A DNA stretch of 20,158 nt from Bacillota bacterium (GCA_023442905.1 JAEZWY010000164.1:1-20158); one strand, 5' to 3'. Positions 1 to 7,988 are shown, counted from the stretch's first letter. A program made the numbers and translations. Notes: generated by a model not told the origin, from the letters alone.

Positions 1-1
1 A

Positions 2-1417
2 GTAATGGTAGCTGAACCTTCAGTTGAAGAAACACTAGAAATCATTAGAGGGATTCAAGAAAAATATGAAGGTTTCCATAATGTAAAATATAGCGATGAG
101 GCTATTGAAGCTACAGTACGTTTATCAGACCGCTATATCACTGATCGTCAATTACCAGATAAAGCCATTGACTTATTAGACGAGTCTGGTTCTAAGAAGA
201 ATTTAACTATCCCCTTCTTAGATAGAGAATCATTAAAAAATCAGATCGATGAACTAACAAAATTAAAAGAAATGGCCACGGAAGCTGAAGATTATGAAAA
301 AGCAGCTTACTATCGTGACCAGCTAAATAAATACCAAGATATGTATGATAGCAATCAAAACGTCCCTGAAAAAACACCAACAGTAAGTGCTAGCGACATT
401 CAAGCTATTATTGAAACAAAAACTGGTATTCCAGTTTCAGACCTACAAGAATCTGAGCAAAATCAATTGATTCATCTAGATGAAAACTTAAAACAACATG
501 TAATCGGGCAAGATGATGCAGTGGCGCAAATTGCTAAAGCTATTCGCCGAAATCGTGTTGGTCTAGGACGACAAGACCGCCCAATCGGTTCCTTTATGTT
601 CGTTGGACCTACCGGTGTAGGGAAAACAGAATTAGCCCGTCAACTAGCTATTCAATTATTTGGTAGACACGAAGCTTTAGTTCGTTTTGATATGTCTGAA
701 TATATGGAAAAACATGCTGTGTCTAAATTGATCGGTTCACCTCCAGGATATGTAGGTTATGACGAAGCAGGACAATTAACAGAACAAGTTCGTCGTCAAC
801 CTTATTCAATCATTCTTTTAGATGAAATCGAAAAAGCCCATCCAGATGTCTTGAATATTTTCCTTCAAATCATGGAAGATGGTCGCTTAACCGATGCTCA
901 AGGACGGACAGTATCCTTTAAAGATACCCTCATTATCATGACCTCAAATGCAGGTTCAGACGGTGTTGAAGCGAGTGTTGGTTTTGGCGCAAGCAAACAA
1001 GGCAAACAACAAAGTGTCGTGAATAAAATTGGTGATTTCTTCAAACCTGAATTCTTAAACCGTTTTGATGCGATTATTGAATTCCAACCATTAACTAAAT
1101 CCGAATTGATTATCATTGTTGACCTCCTATTGGACAACATGAATGCGTTACTTGCTAACCAAGATATTCATGTAACCGTTGATGACAAAGTGAAAGAACG
1201 TCTAGTCGAATTGGGTTACGATCCAAAACTTGGTGCTCGCCCATTAAGACGTGTTATCCAAAGTCAAATAGAGGACCAAGTTGCTGATACTTATCTAAAA
1301 AACAGTGACATTCACGAAATTAATTTCACAACAAATACTGACGATGAAATTATCGTAAGTGCAAGTGAAAATGAAAACTCAGCAAACTTAGAATCAGACG
1401 ATAGTACAACTGAATAA
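2..1417 (+). CDS. clpE: Clp ATPase, ClpE type, C-terminal part (5' end outside window)
   Basis: This is a HSP100/Clp AAA+ unfoldase that feeds proteins to ClpP; the start lies upstream, since the frame is open from base 2. Residues are counted from the Met at base 5. Residues 1-65 are the end of the first AAA module, with the Clp-typical LPDKAIDLLDE. A UVR-like coiled segment follows at about 77-112. The second AAA module has Walker A GPTGVGKT (201-208) and Walker B IILLDE with its Asp at 273. A VGFG loop at 325-328 matches the ClpP-docking loop. The linker after LLDE and the MEDGRLTDAQGRTVSFKD stretch resemble ClpE of enterococci and bacilli more than ClpC, but the N-terminal zinc finger that would settle this is missing. 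The C-terminal tail is acidic. The gene stands alone and ends in a strong terminator. ClpE is usually CtsR-controlled, but the promoter is not visible here. Confidence 0.85.
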   Translation, partial: VMVAEPSVEETLEIIRGIQEKYEGFHNVKYSDEAIEATVRLSDRYITDRQLPDKAIDLLDESGSKKNLTIPFLDRESLKNQIDELTKLKEMATEAEDYEKAAYYRDQLNKYQDMYDSNQNVPEKTPTVSASDIQAIIETKTGIPVSDLQESEQNQLIHLDENLKQHVIGQDDAVAQIAKAIRRNRVGLGRQDRPIGSFMFVGPTGVGKTELARQLAIQLFGRHEALVRFDMSEYMEKHAVSKLIGSPPGYVGYDEAGQLTEQVRRQPYSIILLDEIEKAHPDVLNIFLQIMEDGRLTDAQGRTVSFKDTLIIMTSNAGSDGVEASVGFGASKQGKQQSVVNKIGDFFKPEFLNRFDAIIEFQPLTKSELIIIVDLLLDNMNALLANQDIHVTVDDKVKERLVELGYDPKLGARPLRRVIQSQIEDQVADTYLKNSDIHEINFTTNTDDEIIVSASENENSANLESDDSTTE

Positions 1418-1471
1418 ACACAAAGAAAAGGAATTGTGGCTTTATTGCTACAATTCCTTTTCTTTGTGTTT
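1416..1471. terminator. Two-way intrinsic terminator between clpE and yeiH
   Basis: Perfect 22-bp inverted repeat (1416-1437 with 1450-1471). Three further pairs, one of them G-U, extend it to 25 bp around a six-base TTTATT loop. It begins inside the clpE stop codon. The A-rich left arm and T-rich right arm give a U-tract in both directions, so it can end clpE and the converging membrane-protein gene. Confidence 0.9.
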
Positions 1472-1483
1472 ATTCTTTTATCA

Positions 1484-2500
1484 TTAGAAATGGTTTGTTA
1501 GGAATAGAACAACAATGGCAACAACGACTACAAGTGAATCGACTATAAAGCCTAGAATCATCGGTTTAGGACCAATTTTTTGAATATCTTTAAAGCTGGT
1601 CGTTAATCCAATTGCAGATAAGGCCATGATCATGCTAAATTTTGAAGCACTTGAAATAGATGGTGCAATAGCATCTGGTATAATACCAGTACTTCTCAAA
1701 GCCACAACGACTAAAAATAAAATGATGAAATAGGGAAAAATTTTTCGTAAATCAACAGGTGTGTGGTGGTTTGTTCCCTGCGCCTTATTTTCTAGTCGTT
1801 CATTAATAACAGAGAAAACAAGCACATATGGGATGATGAATAACGTACGTGTGAGTTTTACAATAACCGCTACGTTCCCACCAAGTTGTGAGAAAGCATA
1901 ACCAGCAGCTACCACCGAAGACGTGTCATTCACCGCAGTACCAATCCAATGACCATATCCTGTATCAGACATGCCCAGCGCAATCCCTATCCATGGAAAA
2001 ATAATTACAGTAATAATATCAAAGATAAAGGTCGCAGAAATTGCATAAGTAATATCTTCATGTTTCGCTTTTATAACGGGTCCAACCGCTGCCACAGCTG
2101 ATCCTCCACAAATCGCAGTACTCACTGCTAATAAATTTGTTAGCTTCCAATTTACCCCAAAAAACTTACCAATCAAGTTACCTACACCAAAGGCTGTCAA
2201 CATTGTAAATATCATTAAAAACAGTGCATATTTTCCAACATCCCACACTTCAGCAAAGTTCAGATTCACGCCCATCAAAATAATTCCTAATCGTAAGATT
2301 TTCTTTGATGAAAAAGTAACCCCTGAATATAGCTGTTGATGTTTCATGAAGAAAGGATTTAATGCCATCCCAACTAGCAGAGCCATCACAGTCGCACCAA
2401 TGATATCACCTGGTAATGAGCTACTCAGCGCTATGGCTATCACTGCAACTAAGGCACTAAGTGACAAGCCTGGTATTAGATTTTTTCCTTTTTCTATCAT
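1484..2500 (-). CDS. yeiH: YeiH-family (UPF0324) membrane protein, putative sulfate exporter
   Basis: A polytopic inner-membrane protein of about 338 residues with roughly ten hydrophobic segments. Family-typical stretches include TAICGGSAVAAVGPVIKA and VNDTSSVVAAGYAF. The family (PF03601) is called a putative sulfate exporter; the substrate is not experimentally firm and cannot be read from the sequence. The ATG at 2500 is preferred. A GGAGGAG Shine-Dalgarno sequence sits just before it, inside the longer frame that would start at 2518. The gene is divergent from a LysR regulator, the arrangement known for yeiH/yeiE in enterobacteria, so regulation by that neighbour is likely. It converges on clpE with a shared terminator. 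No truncation or missing segment is apparent. Confidence 0.85.
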   Translation of the reverse strand: MIEKGKNLIPGLSLSALVAVIAIALSSSLPGDIIGATVMALLVGMALNPFFMKHQQLYSGVTFSSKKILRLGIILMGVNLNFAEVWDVGKYALFLMIFTMLTAFGVGNLIGKFFGVNWKLTNLLAVSTAICGGSAVAAVGPVIKAKHEDITYAISATFIFDIITVIIFPWIGIALGMSDTGYGHWIGTAVNDTSSVVAAGYAFSQLGGNVAVIVKLTRTLFIIPYVLVFSVINERLENKAQGTNHHTPVDLRKIFPYFIILFLVVVALRSTGIIPDAIAPSISSASKFSMIMALSAIGLTTSFKDIQKIGPKPMILGFIVDSLVVVVAIVVLFLTNHF

Positions 2501-2531
2501 AATTCTCCTCCAAATCATTATTCATATCTTG

Positions 2532-2540
2532 AATATAGCA
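2532..2540 (-). promoter_or_regulatory. Extended -10 promoter element for yeiH
   Basis: On the minus strand the sequence is TGCTATATT, a TGn extended -10 with one mismatch to TATAAT. It lies about 32 bases before the chosen yeiH start. No good -35 hexamer is seen at 17 bases. The position and spacing support it as the yeiH promoter, but this is inferred from sequence only. Confidence 0.5.
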
Positions 2541-2550
2541 TAAGGTTCCC

Positions 2551-2575
2551 ATAAAATATAATTATCATATTTTAT
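2551..2575. promoter_or_regulatory. Dyad in the yeiH-lysR divergent region, candidate LysR operator
   Basis: Perfect 9-base arms, ATAAAATAT (2551-2559) and ATATTTTAT (2567-2575), surround a 7-base centre. A TATAAT at 2557-2562 on the plus strand could be the lysR -10 and lies within the dyad. The yeiH -10 is about 14 bases away. LysR proteins usually bind AT-rich dyads in such divergent regions and repress their own gene. The AT-rich background makes chance dyads possible. Confidence 0.5.
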
Positions 2576-2609
2576 ATTTACATAAATAATTATTATAAGG
2601 ATGATGGAT

Positions 2610-3494
2610 ATGCTAGATAATCGTTTACAAACTTTTTTAACCCTTTGTGAGCAAGGGAGTTTTACTAAAACAGCTGAAATATTAAACATGACTCAACCTG
2701 CTGTTTCGCAGCATATACAATATTTAGAAAACTACTATCAAATCATCTTAATATCTGAAAAAGGTAAAAACTTCTCGCTTACTGAAGAAGGTAAAGCTCT
2801 TCAACAATATATCAAGTTATTAAAAGCAAATGCTGAACGTATATTTCCACTGCTCCACCGCGTAAAAGATAAGGTTTATCCTCTACACTTTGGTGCAACC
2901 CTAACCATTGGTGAATATACTATGCCGCCCATTCTACATCAGATATTTGAAGAAAAACCTGCTACAAATATTTCAATGTTTGTTGAAAACACCCATATTC
3001 TACAAGAGATGCTTTGGGAGGGTAAGATTGACTTCGCTTTATTAGAAGGCCATTTCAACCAGCAGGAATTTGAACATAAGTTGATTTCAAATGAAGAGTT
3101 TATCGCTATCTGTTCGCCTGAAAATATCCTAGCAAAAAAAGCCATTCTTTTAGAAGATTTACTTGATCAGCAACTTATTTTACGGGAGCCAGGAAGTGGT
3201 ACACGTGATATTTTAGCACAAGCTTTATATAACCAGAATCTTCATATTGACGACTTTACTGGCAGAACTCAAATCACAAATATGAATGTCATTAAAGCTT
3301 TATGCCATCAAAATATGGGTATCACCTTTATGTACCGTGAAGCTGTGAAAGAAGAATTAGCAACTGGTTATCTTGTTGAAATTCCATTAGTGAACTTTAA
3401 TATTCAACATCCCTTTAATTTCGTTTACTTAAAGGATGCACCTGACAAACAGCAAATCGAATCTTGGTTTGAAACAATTATGCGTCTAAGATAG
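2610..3494 (+). CDS. LysR-family transcriptional regulator (CysL/YeiE-like)
   Basis: A LysR-type regulator of 294 residues. The N-terminal winged helix-turn-helix covers residues 2-60, with the recognition region SFTKTAEILNMTQPAVSQHI at 17-36. The rest is a periplasmic-binding-like effector domain; REPGSGTR at 192-199 is typical of CysL/YeiE/CbbR relatives. The ATG at 2610 fits best: AAGG at 2597-2600 is then nine bases upstream, whereas it would touch the alternative ATGs at 2601 and 2604. The gene is divergent from yeiH with a dyad between them, so the probable target is yeiH and its own promoter. The effector is unknown; relatives respond to sulfur or carbon metabolites. The gene is intact and ends before a terminator shared with prfC. 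Confidence 0.88.
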   Translation: MLDNRLQTFLTLCEQGSFTKTAEILNMTQPAVSQHIQYLENYYQIILISEKGKNFSLTEEGKALQQYIKLLKANAERIFPLLHRVKDKVYPLHFGATLTIGEYTMPPILHQIFEEKPATNISMFVENTHILQEMLWEGKIDFALLEGHFNQQEFEHKLISNEEFIAICSPENILAKKAILLEDLLDQQLILREPGSGTRDILAQALYNQNLHIDDFTGRTQITNMNVIKALCHQNMGITFMYREAVKEELATGYLVEIPLVNFNIQHPFNFVYLKDAPDKQQIESWFETIMRLR

Positions 3495-3565
3495 TGCTTA
3501 GTCTTGCATATCTACAACAATAATAGCCCTATTCATAAGGATAGGTCATTAGCTAAACTACACAA

Positions 3566-3613
3566 AAAACCACTAAATGATCACAGCATAAATTGTAATC
3601 GTTTAGTGGTTTT
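3566..3613. terminator. Two-way intrinsic terminator between lysR and prfC
   Basis: Inverted repeat of 16 bp (3566-3581 with 3598-3613) with one G-U pair and a 16-base loop. The stem flank gives TTTTTT on the minus strand, ending prfC, and TTTT plus TAT on the plus strand, ending the LysR gene. Confidence 0.85.
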
Positions 3614-3647
3614 ATATGGCTCATTTATTGTTATAGGAAACTATCGC

Positions 3648-5222
3648 CTACAGTAAAGTTTCCAAATGTACATCCGGATACTTTCCTTGGAACCAATTTA
3701 CGGCAAAAGTATTCTCGAATAAGAATACTGGGTTTCCATGGATGTCTTTACATAGTAAGTTACGACTTGATGACATCTTAGGATCTAATTCTTCCTCAGA
3801 AATCCAACGCGCAATCTTATTACCCATTGGTGACATATCTACTTCAGAATTATATTCATTTAATAAACGGTATTGGAAAACTTCAAATTGTAGTTGACCA
3901 ACAGCACCAATAATGTATTCTTCAGAATGCCATGTTCTATAAAGTTGAATTGCACCCTCTTGTACTAATTGTTGCATACCTTTATGGAATGATTTTTGTT
4001 TCATCACATTTTTAGGTGAAACTTTCATGAATAATTCTGGTGTAAATTGCGGTAATGGAGGGAAAGCAACAGCTTTTTTACCTGTATAAATAGTATCACC
4101 AATTTGGAAGTTACCAGTATCATATAAACCGATAATATCTCCGGCTACAGCCTTTTCAACGTTTTCTCTAGAATCAGCCATAAATCGCGTAGTATTATTT
4201 AATTTAATTTTCTTGTCTGTACGGGTTACTTTAACATCCATACCTTCTTCAAAAGTACCTGATACAATACGTACAAAGGCGATACGGTCACGGTGACGCG
4301 GATCCATGTTAGCTTGGATTTTAAAGATAAAGCCAGTTAATTCAGTATCTGTTGGCTCAACTTCTTCACCTTCATCAACAGTATCCACTGCTGAAGGTGC
4401 TGGCGCATAATCAACAAAAGCATCTAGGAAAGTTTGCACACCAAAACCAGTTAAAGCCGATCCGAAGAATACTGGCGTTAATTCACCAGCAGCAATTGCT
4501 TCTGCGTCAAAGTCATTACCAGCTTCACGCATTAATTCTGCATTTTCCAAGGCTTCAGTATAAATTGAAGATTCTTTGAATTTATAGTCACCTTCAACTT
4601 CGCCCGCCTCATTTAAAGGAAGAAAATCATTGTCTCCATTCTCTTCAGGGTGGGTTAATTCAACGCGATTGTTGTAGAAGTCGTATAAACCTAAGAATTG
4701 TTTCCCCATACCCATTGGCCAGTTCATTGCATAGGCATCAATAGCTAAAACTTCTTCTAATTCAGCAACAAGGTCCATTGGTTCACGACCATCACGGTCT
4801 AATTTATTCATAAAAGTAAAAATTGGAATTCCTCGCATACGACAAACTTGGAATAATTTTTTTGTTTGCGGTTCAATCCCTTTACCCGAATCAATCACCA
4901 TCACAGCCGCATCTACAGCCATTAAAGTACGATATGTATCCTCTGAAAAATCCTCATGCCCTGGCGTATCAACCAAGTTAATTTGGTAGCCATCGTAGTC
5001 TACTTGCATCACTGATGAAGTAACTGAAATTCCACGTTGTTGTTCGATTTTCATCCAGTCTGATTTAGCAAATTTGCCTGATTTCTTCCCTTTAACAGTA
5101 CCAGCTTGTCGGATAGCACCCGAATATAATAATAATTGTTCTGTAATTGTCGTTTTACCAGCATCCGGGTGGGAAATGATGGCAAAGGTGCGACGTTTTG
5201 CTACTTCTTGCGTTAAGTTCAT
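3648..5222 (-). CDS. prfC: Peptide chain release factor 3 (RF3)
   Basis: RF3 is a translational GTPase that removes RF1/RF2 from ribosomes after peptide release. The protein is about 524 residues, close to the 529 of E. coli RF3. The GTP-binding motifs are visible: G1 SHPDAGKTT (17-25), RGISVT as the switch region, G3 DTPGH (85-89) and G4 NKLD (139-142). The downstream beta-barrel and C-terminal domains continue to the usual end without a break. Two in-frame ATGs exist, at 5231 and 5222. The AAAGG that could serve as Shine-Dalgarno touches the first and is nine bases from the second, so the second is preferred. The gene is single, with its own promoter region upstream and a shared terminator downstream. 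EF-G and TetM-type proteins are excluded by length and by the SHPDAGKTT motif. Confidence 0.95.
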   Translation of the reverse strand: MNLTQEVAKRRTFAIISHPDAGKTTITEQLLLYSGAIRQAGTVKGKKSGKFAKSDWMKIEQQRGISVTSSVMQVDYDGYQINLVDTPGHEDFSEDTYRTLMAVDAAVMVIDSGKGIEPQTKKLFQVCRMRGIPIFTFMNKLDRDGREPMDLVAELEEVLAIDAYAMNWPMGMGKQFLGLYDFYNNRVELTHPEENGDNDFLPLNEAGEVEGDYKFKESSIYTEALENAELMREAGNDFDAEAIAAGELTPVFFGSALTGFGVQTFLDAFVDYAPAPSAVDTVDEGEEVEPTDTELTGFIFKIQANMDPRHRDRIAFVRIVSGTFEEGMDVKVTRTDKKIKLNNTTRFMADSRENVEKAVAGDIIGLYDTGNFQIGDTIYTGKKAVAFPPLPQFTPELFMKVSPKNVMKQKSFHKGMQQLVQEGAIQLYRTWHSEEYIIGAVGQLQFEVFQYRLLNEYNSEVDMSPMGNKIARWISEEELDPKMSSSRNLLCKDIHGNPVFLFENTFAVNWFQGKYPDVHLETLL

Positions 5223-5379
5223 CCTATTCATCCTTTTTCTTTATTTTATCAACTATCTATATATCTTCTCATTGACTGTATGTTAGTCATATTATTTGGT
5301 TCAAGCTATCTTATTTAATCCTCGTTTTGTAGGGCTAGACCTTGATAGTTGTATGACAGATCATTAAATATGCCTTTCT

Positions 5380-5388
5380 ATAATACCA
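5380..5388 (-). promoter_or_regulatory. Possible extended -10 promoter for prfC
   Basis: The minus strand reads TGGTATTAT, an extended -10 with one mismatch. It would give a leader of roughly 150 bases before prfC. A TTGACG lies just upstream but too close to act as the paired -35. This is weak evidence. Confidence 0.35.
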
Positions 5389-5440
5389 TATGCGTCAAGT
5401 AATTTAAAATTACAAATCACAGAATTATTTTGCTTGCTTA

Positions 5441-5449
5441 TGTTATAAT
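5441..5449 (+). promoter_or_regulatory. Extended -10 promoter for the GNAT gene
   Basis: TGTTATAAT is a perfect extended -10 (TGn plus TATAAT), about 50 bases upstream of the acetyltransferase start. No clear -35 hexamer is seen. The 278-base gap between prfC and this gene otherwise holds only the prfC leader and an AT-rich palindrome at 5399-5413. Confidence 0.65.
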
Positions 5450-5500
5450 AAGTCTATCATTTTCAGCACTAAATTCATTTTTTATTGAAGGAGAAATGGC

Positions 5501-5953
5501 ATGAAGACCGTTTGGACTAATGATATTCATTCAGAGCCCTATAGGGACGCTTTAAAAGTTAGAAAAGAAGTCTTCGTAGACGAACAAGGTATCGATATTG
5601 ACGAAGAAATCGATAAATATGAAGCAGATTGTTTGCATATGGTTGGCTACAATAGCGATAACGAACCTGTTTATACAGCACGTTTACTCGCATTAACACC
5701 CAATGCTGCTAAACTACAGCGTGTGGCAATCGCCAAGAAATACCGTGGTCAAGGATTAGGCCGTGAGTTAATGGCTGTTGTGGAAGCTAAAGCACTTGAA
5801 GAGAATTTTTCACAAATTGTTCTAGGTGCACAAGAACATGTGATTGGTTTCTATAAGGCAATTGGCTTTGAAACAATGGATACACCTAAATACATGGATG
5901 CAGGTATTATGCATGTCGATATGGAAAAAAGTATCAGTAGTGTTAATGAATGA
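5501..5953 (+). CDS. GNAT family N-acetyltransferase (ElaA/YjcF-like)
   Basis: A small acetyltransferase of 150 residues with a single GNAT fold. The acetyl-CoA pyrophosphate loop is RGQGLG, within LQRVAIAKKYRGQGLGRELM. The C-terminal part (FYKAIGFE, then YMDAGIMHVDME) matches the ElaA/YjcF subgroup, whose ending DAGIxHxxM is distinctive. The early RKEVFVDEQGI also fits that subgroup. The acceptor substrate cannot be predicted. The start is supported by AAGGAG seven bases upstream. The gene is monocistronic, with its own extended -10 promoter and a terminator shared with the converging yghU-like gene. Confidence 0.88.
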   Translation: MKTVWTNDIHSEPYRDALKVRKEVFVDEQGIDIDEEIDKYEADCLHMVGYNSDNEPVYTARLLALTPNAAKLQRVAIAKKYRGQGLGRELMAVVEAKALEENFSQIVLGAQEHVIGFYKAIGFETMDTPKYMDAGIMHVDMEKSISSVNE

Positions 5954-5977
5954 ATGCTAGAATAACACGCATCAATC

Positions 5978-6017
5978 AAAAAGCTGCCCTATTAACAACA
6001 AATAGGCGCAGCTTTTT
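5978..6017. terminator. Two-way terminator between the GNAT and yghU-like genes
   Basis: A 10-bp stem AAAAAGCTGC / GCAGCTTTTT is continued by CCTATT / AATAGG across a single bulged C (6007), with a seven-base loop. U-runs occur on both strands. Confidence 0.88.
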
Positions 6018-6035
6018 CTCTATATTTGATTTTAT

Positions 6036-6836
6036 TTAAGCTTCATCTAGAGGCTTATATTCTACTGCTAAAGCACGTTTAACAGCTGGACGATCGTTAA
6101 TACGATTTGCCCATTCGACCACATTTTTATAAGATTCAGCATCTAAAAATTCTTTAGAACCATCATATAGTTCACCTAAAACTAAGCGACCATACCATGA
6201 CCAAATAGCAATATCCGCAATCGTATACTCATCGCCAATAATAAAATCACGATCAGCCAAGATTTGGTCTAATAAATCTAATTGGCGTTTTGTTTCCATT
6301 GTGTAACGATCAATTGGGTATTTCAATTTTTCAGGTGCGTAATTAAAGAAATGACCAAAACCACCACCGACAAATGGACCAGCTCCTATTTGCCAAAATA
6401 ACCAGTTCAATGTTTCTGTTCGACCATGAATATCTTTAGGAATCAAATGACCAAATTTTTCAGCTAAATATAATAAAATTGAACCAGATTCAAAGATATT
6501 TAAAGCTGGTTGTTGACTTTGGTCTACTAATGCTGGAATTTTAGAGTTTGGATTGATTTTTACAAAATCAGAACCAAATTGATCACCCTTACCAATATTA
6601 ATCAAGAATAAATCATATGCTGTATCCGAAACACCTAACTCTTTCAATTCTTCTAGCAAAATAGGAATTTTAATACCATTTGGTGTAGCTAATGAATATA
6701 TTTGTAAATCAGCTTCACCGACTGGCAATGTTTGTTCAAAGCGGTTACCGGCAGTTGGGCGGTTACCACCTAAATTTTTGCTTTCTGTTGCTTCATTTTC
6801 CCATGTCCAAACACTTGGTACAATATATTCACTCAT
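6036..6836 (-). CDS. yghU: YghU-type glutathione transferase / disulfide-bond oxidoreductase
   Basis: A 266-residue glutathione S-transferase-like protein, slightly shorter than E. coli YghU (288). Features shared with YghU are the N-terminal extension with VWTWENEA and NRPTAG, then TLPVG, LATPNG, VKINPNSKIPAL, FESGSILLYLAEKFG, ETLNWLFWQ, GGGFGHFFNYAPEK and GDEYTIADIAIWSW. The thioredoxin-like domain covers about residues 42-130 and the helical domain 135-250. YghU-class proteins reduce organic hydroperoxides and disulfides with glutathione; whether this cell makes or imports glutathione is not visible here. The start is supported by AAGGAG seven bases upstream. The gene is alone, divergent from ndk, with its own promoter and terminator. 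Confidence 0.9.
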   Translation of the reverse strand: MSEYIVPSVWTWENEATESKNLGGNRPTAGNRFEQTLPVGEADLQIYSLATPNGIKIPILLEELKELGVSDTAYDLFLINIGKGDQFGSDFVKINPNSKIPALVDQSQQPALNIFESGSILLYLAEKFGHLIPKDIHGRTETLNWLFWQIGAGPFVGGGFGHFFNYAPEKLKYPIDRYTMETKRQLDLLDQILADRDFIIGDEYTIADIAIWSWYGRLVLGELYDGSKEFLDAESYKNVVEWANRINDRPAVKRALAVEYKPLDEA

Positions 6837-6872
6837 TGAATTGCTCCTTCTTAAACACTGTTTACTATCCTA

Positions 6873-6881
6873 AATATACCA
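6873..6881 (-). promoter_or_regulatory. Extended -10 promoter for the yghU-like gene
   Basis: The minus strand reads TGGTATATT, an extended -10 with one mismatch, about 36 bases before the start codon. No strong -35 is seen. Confidence 0.5.
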
Positions 6882-6928
6882 TGACTAATTAGGAAAAGTT
6901 AAATCATCCGCTCATTTTTACTAGCAAA

Positions 6929-6956
6929 TTTACGCAACTATCATATAATATATAAT
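6929..6956 (+). promoter_or_regulatory. Promoter region of ndk
   Basis: Two TATAAT hexamers overlap this stretch, at 6944-6949 and 6951-6956. TTTACG at 6929-6934 is 16 bases from the second, but that -10 would place the transcript start inside the Shine-Dalgarno sequence. The first leaves a very short leader and is more plausible. Confidence 0.5.
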
Positions 6957-6974
6957 TAAAGGAGGCTTTTTATT

Positions 6975-7388
6975 ATGCCTGAACAAAAAACTTTTATTAT
7001 GTTGAAGCCTGATATCTTAAATCGTGGCTTGATGGGGTCCATCATTACACGTATTGAAGATAAAGGCTACCAAATTGAACGCGCCCAAATCATGGATTTA
7101 GATAAACAAATGGTAGCGCATCATTACGCCCACTTATTAAATGAAGATTTTTATCCTAAACTTGAAGCTTATATGCTTTCTGGCCCAGTGTTTGCTATGG
7201 TAGTGACTGGAGAAAATGTCATTGCTGGTATGCGACAATTGATTGGTGCGACCGATCCAAATGAAGCTGAATCTGGTACTATCCGCGCTGATTTCGCCAA
7301 GAATGTGACAGAGAATGCTATCCACGGTTCGGATACTGAAGAAAATGCGGCTATCGAAATCACCCGTTTCTTCAATAGTTATGAATAA
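6975..7388 (+). CDS. ndk: Nucleoside diphosphate kinase
   Basis: Transfers the terminal phosphate of ATP to other nucleoside diphosphates through a phospho-histidine. At 137 residues the length is typical. The catalytic histidine is His117 in NAIHGSD. Lys11 and the KPD stretch of the nucleotide pocket are present, as are RQLIGATDP and GTIRADFA, all family hallmarks. One small oddity is KPDILNRGLMG where most homologues read KPDGVxRGLxG. The start is supported by AAAGGAGG nine bases upstream. The gene is monocistronic, divergent from the yghU-like gene and convergent with tpx, sharing an unusual long-loop terminator. Confidence 0.97.
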   Translation: MPEQKTFIMLKPDILNRGLMGSIITRIEDKGYQIERAQIMDLDKQMVAHHYAHLLNEDFYPKLEAYMLSGPVFAMVVTGENVIAGMRQLIGATDPNEAESGTIRADFAKNVTENAIHGSDTEENAAIEITRFFNSYE

Positions 7389-7393
7389 TTAAC

Positions 7394-7465
7394 AAAAAAG
7401 AGCTTTCACTAGCCAGTTATCCCAGCTACTATTGGAGATTAGCCAGTTAGTGAATGCTCTTTTTT
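7394..7465. terminator. Two-way terminator between ndk and tpx with a long loop
   Basis: Arms AAAAAAGAGC-TTT-CACTA (7394-7411) and TAGTG-AAT-GCTCTTTTTT (7448-7465) pair over 18 positions with one mismatch. The loop is 36 bases, unusually long. A 10-base direct repeat TAGCCAGTTA occurs at 7410-7419 and 7440-7449. U-runs exist on both strands. Confidence 0.8.
7410..7449. repeat. 10-base direct repeat inside the ndk-tpx terminator
   Basis: TAGCCAGTTA occurs at 7410-7419 and again at 7440-7449, exactly 30 bases apart, at the two edges of the loop. The role is unknown; it may reflect a small duplication or insertion in the loop. Confidence 0.8.
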
Positions 7466-7478
7466 ATCATTATAATTT

Positions 7479-7967
7479 TTATACTAATTGGTCAGCTGCG
7501 GCAAGTACAGCGTCATAATTGGGTTCATCACGCATATCTGCAACAATTTCTATATACTGGATTTGATTTGTATCATCTACTAACAAGACTGTTCGCGCAA
7601 GTTTACCATACTCTACCATTTCAAGTCCTGAAGCTTTTGCAAAATGACCTTCCTGATCAGAAAGGTATGTCATATCGACATTATTGGCTTGGCACCAGTT
7701 GGTAATATCAGCAGGATCATTATAACTAATCGTTAAAATTGGATAGTTTTTTTCTTTGGCAAGTGCTGCAAAACGATTTGTTTGAATATCACAAGTCTTG
7801 GTATTAATATCAGGCACGATAGAAATAACGGTTAGCCCTTGAATAAAGTCTGCCAATTGAACAATTTCTTGATCACGGTTTAATAAGTCTACTAGGGGAA
7901 GTTGATCACCCTTTTGTAATGGTTGTCCTGCTAAATGAATAATTTGATCGCCTCTTGTAATTTGCAT
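7479..7967 (-). CDS. tpx: Thiol peroxidase (atypical 2-Cys peroxiredoxin Tpx)
   Basis: Reduces hydroperoxides using thioredoxin. The protein is 162 residues with a thioredoxin fold. The peroxidatic cysteine is Cys59 in TKTCDIQTNRF (the TxxC motif with Thr56). The probable resolving cysteine is Cys92 in ITNWCQANN, the position expected for Tpx. Arg125 in LARTVLLVD completes the active site. The N-terminal ITRGDQIIHLAGQPLQKGDQ matches the Tpx lead-in. AAGGAG six bases upstream supports the start. It lies 21 bases behind metA with no terminator between, so it is probably co-transcribed with metA under the methionine T-box; no promoter of its own is obvious. A shared terminator follows. Confidence 0.93.
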   Translation of the reverse strand: MQITRGDQIIHLAGQPLQKGDQLPLVDLLNRDQEIVQLADFIQGLTVISIVPDINTKTCDIQTNRFAALAKEKNYPILTISYNDPADITNWCQANNVDMTYLSDQEGHFAKASGLEMVEYGKLARTVLLVDDTNQIQYIEIVADMRDEPNYDAVLAAADQLV

Positions 7968-7988
7968 ACTATTCTCCTTTTTCGTCTC

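Noticed and set aside
3527..3553. Small CCTAT/ATAGG hairpin after the LysR gene
   Set aside because: Short weak stem without a U-run; the strong terminator just downstream explains the region.
7454..7705. 83-codon plus-strand frame opposite tpx
   Set aside because: Out-of-frame shadow of tpx, starting within the terminator; no start signal.
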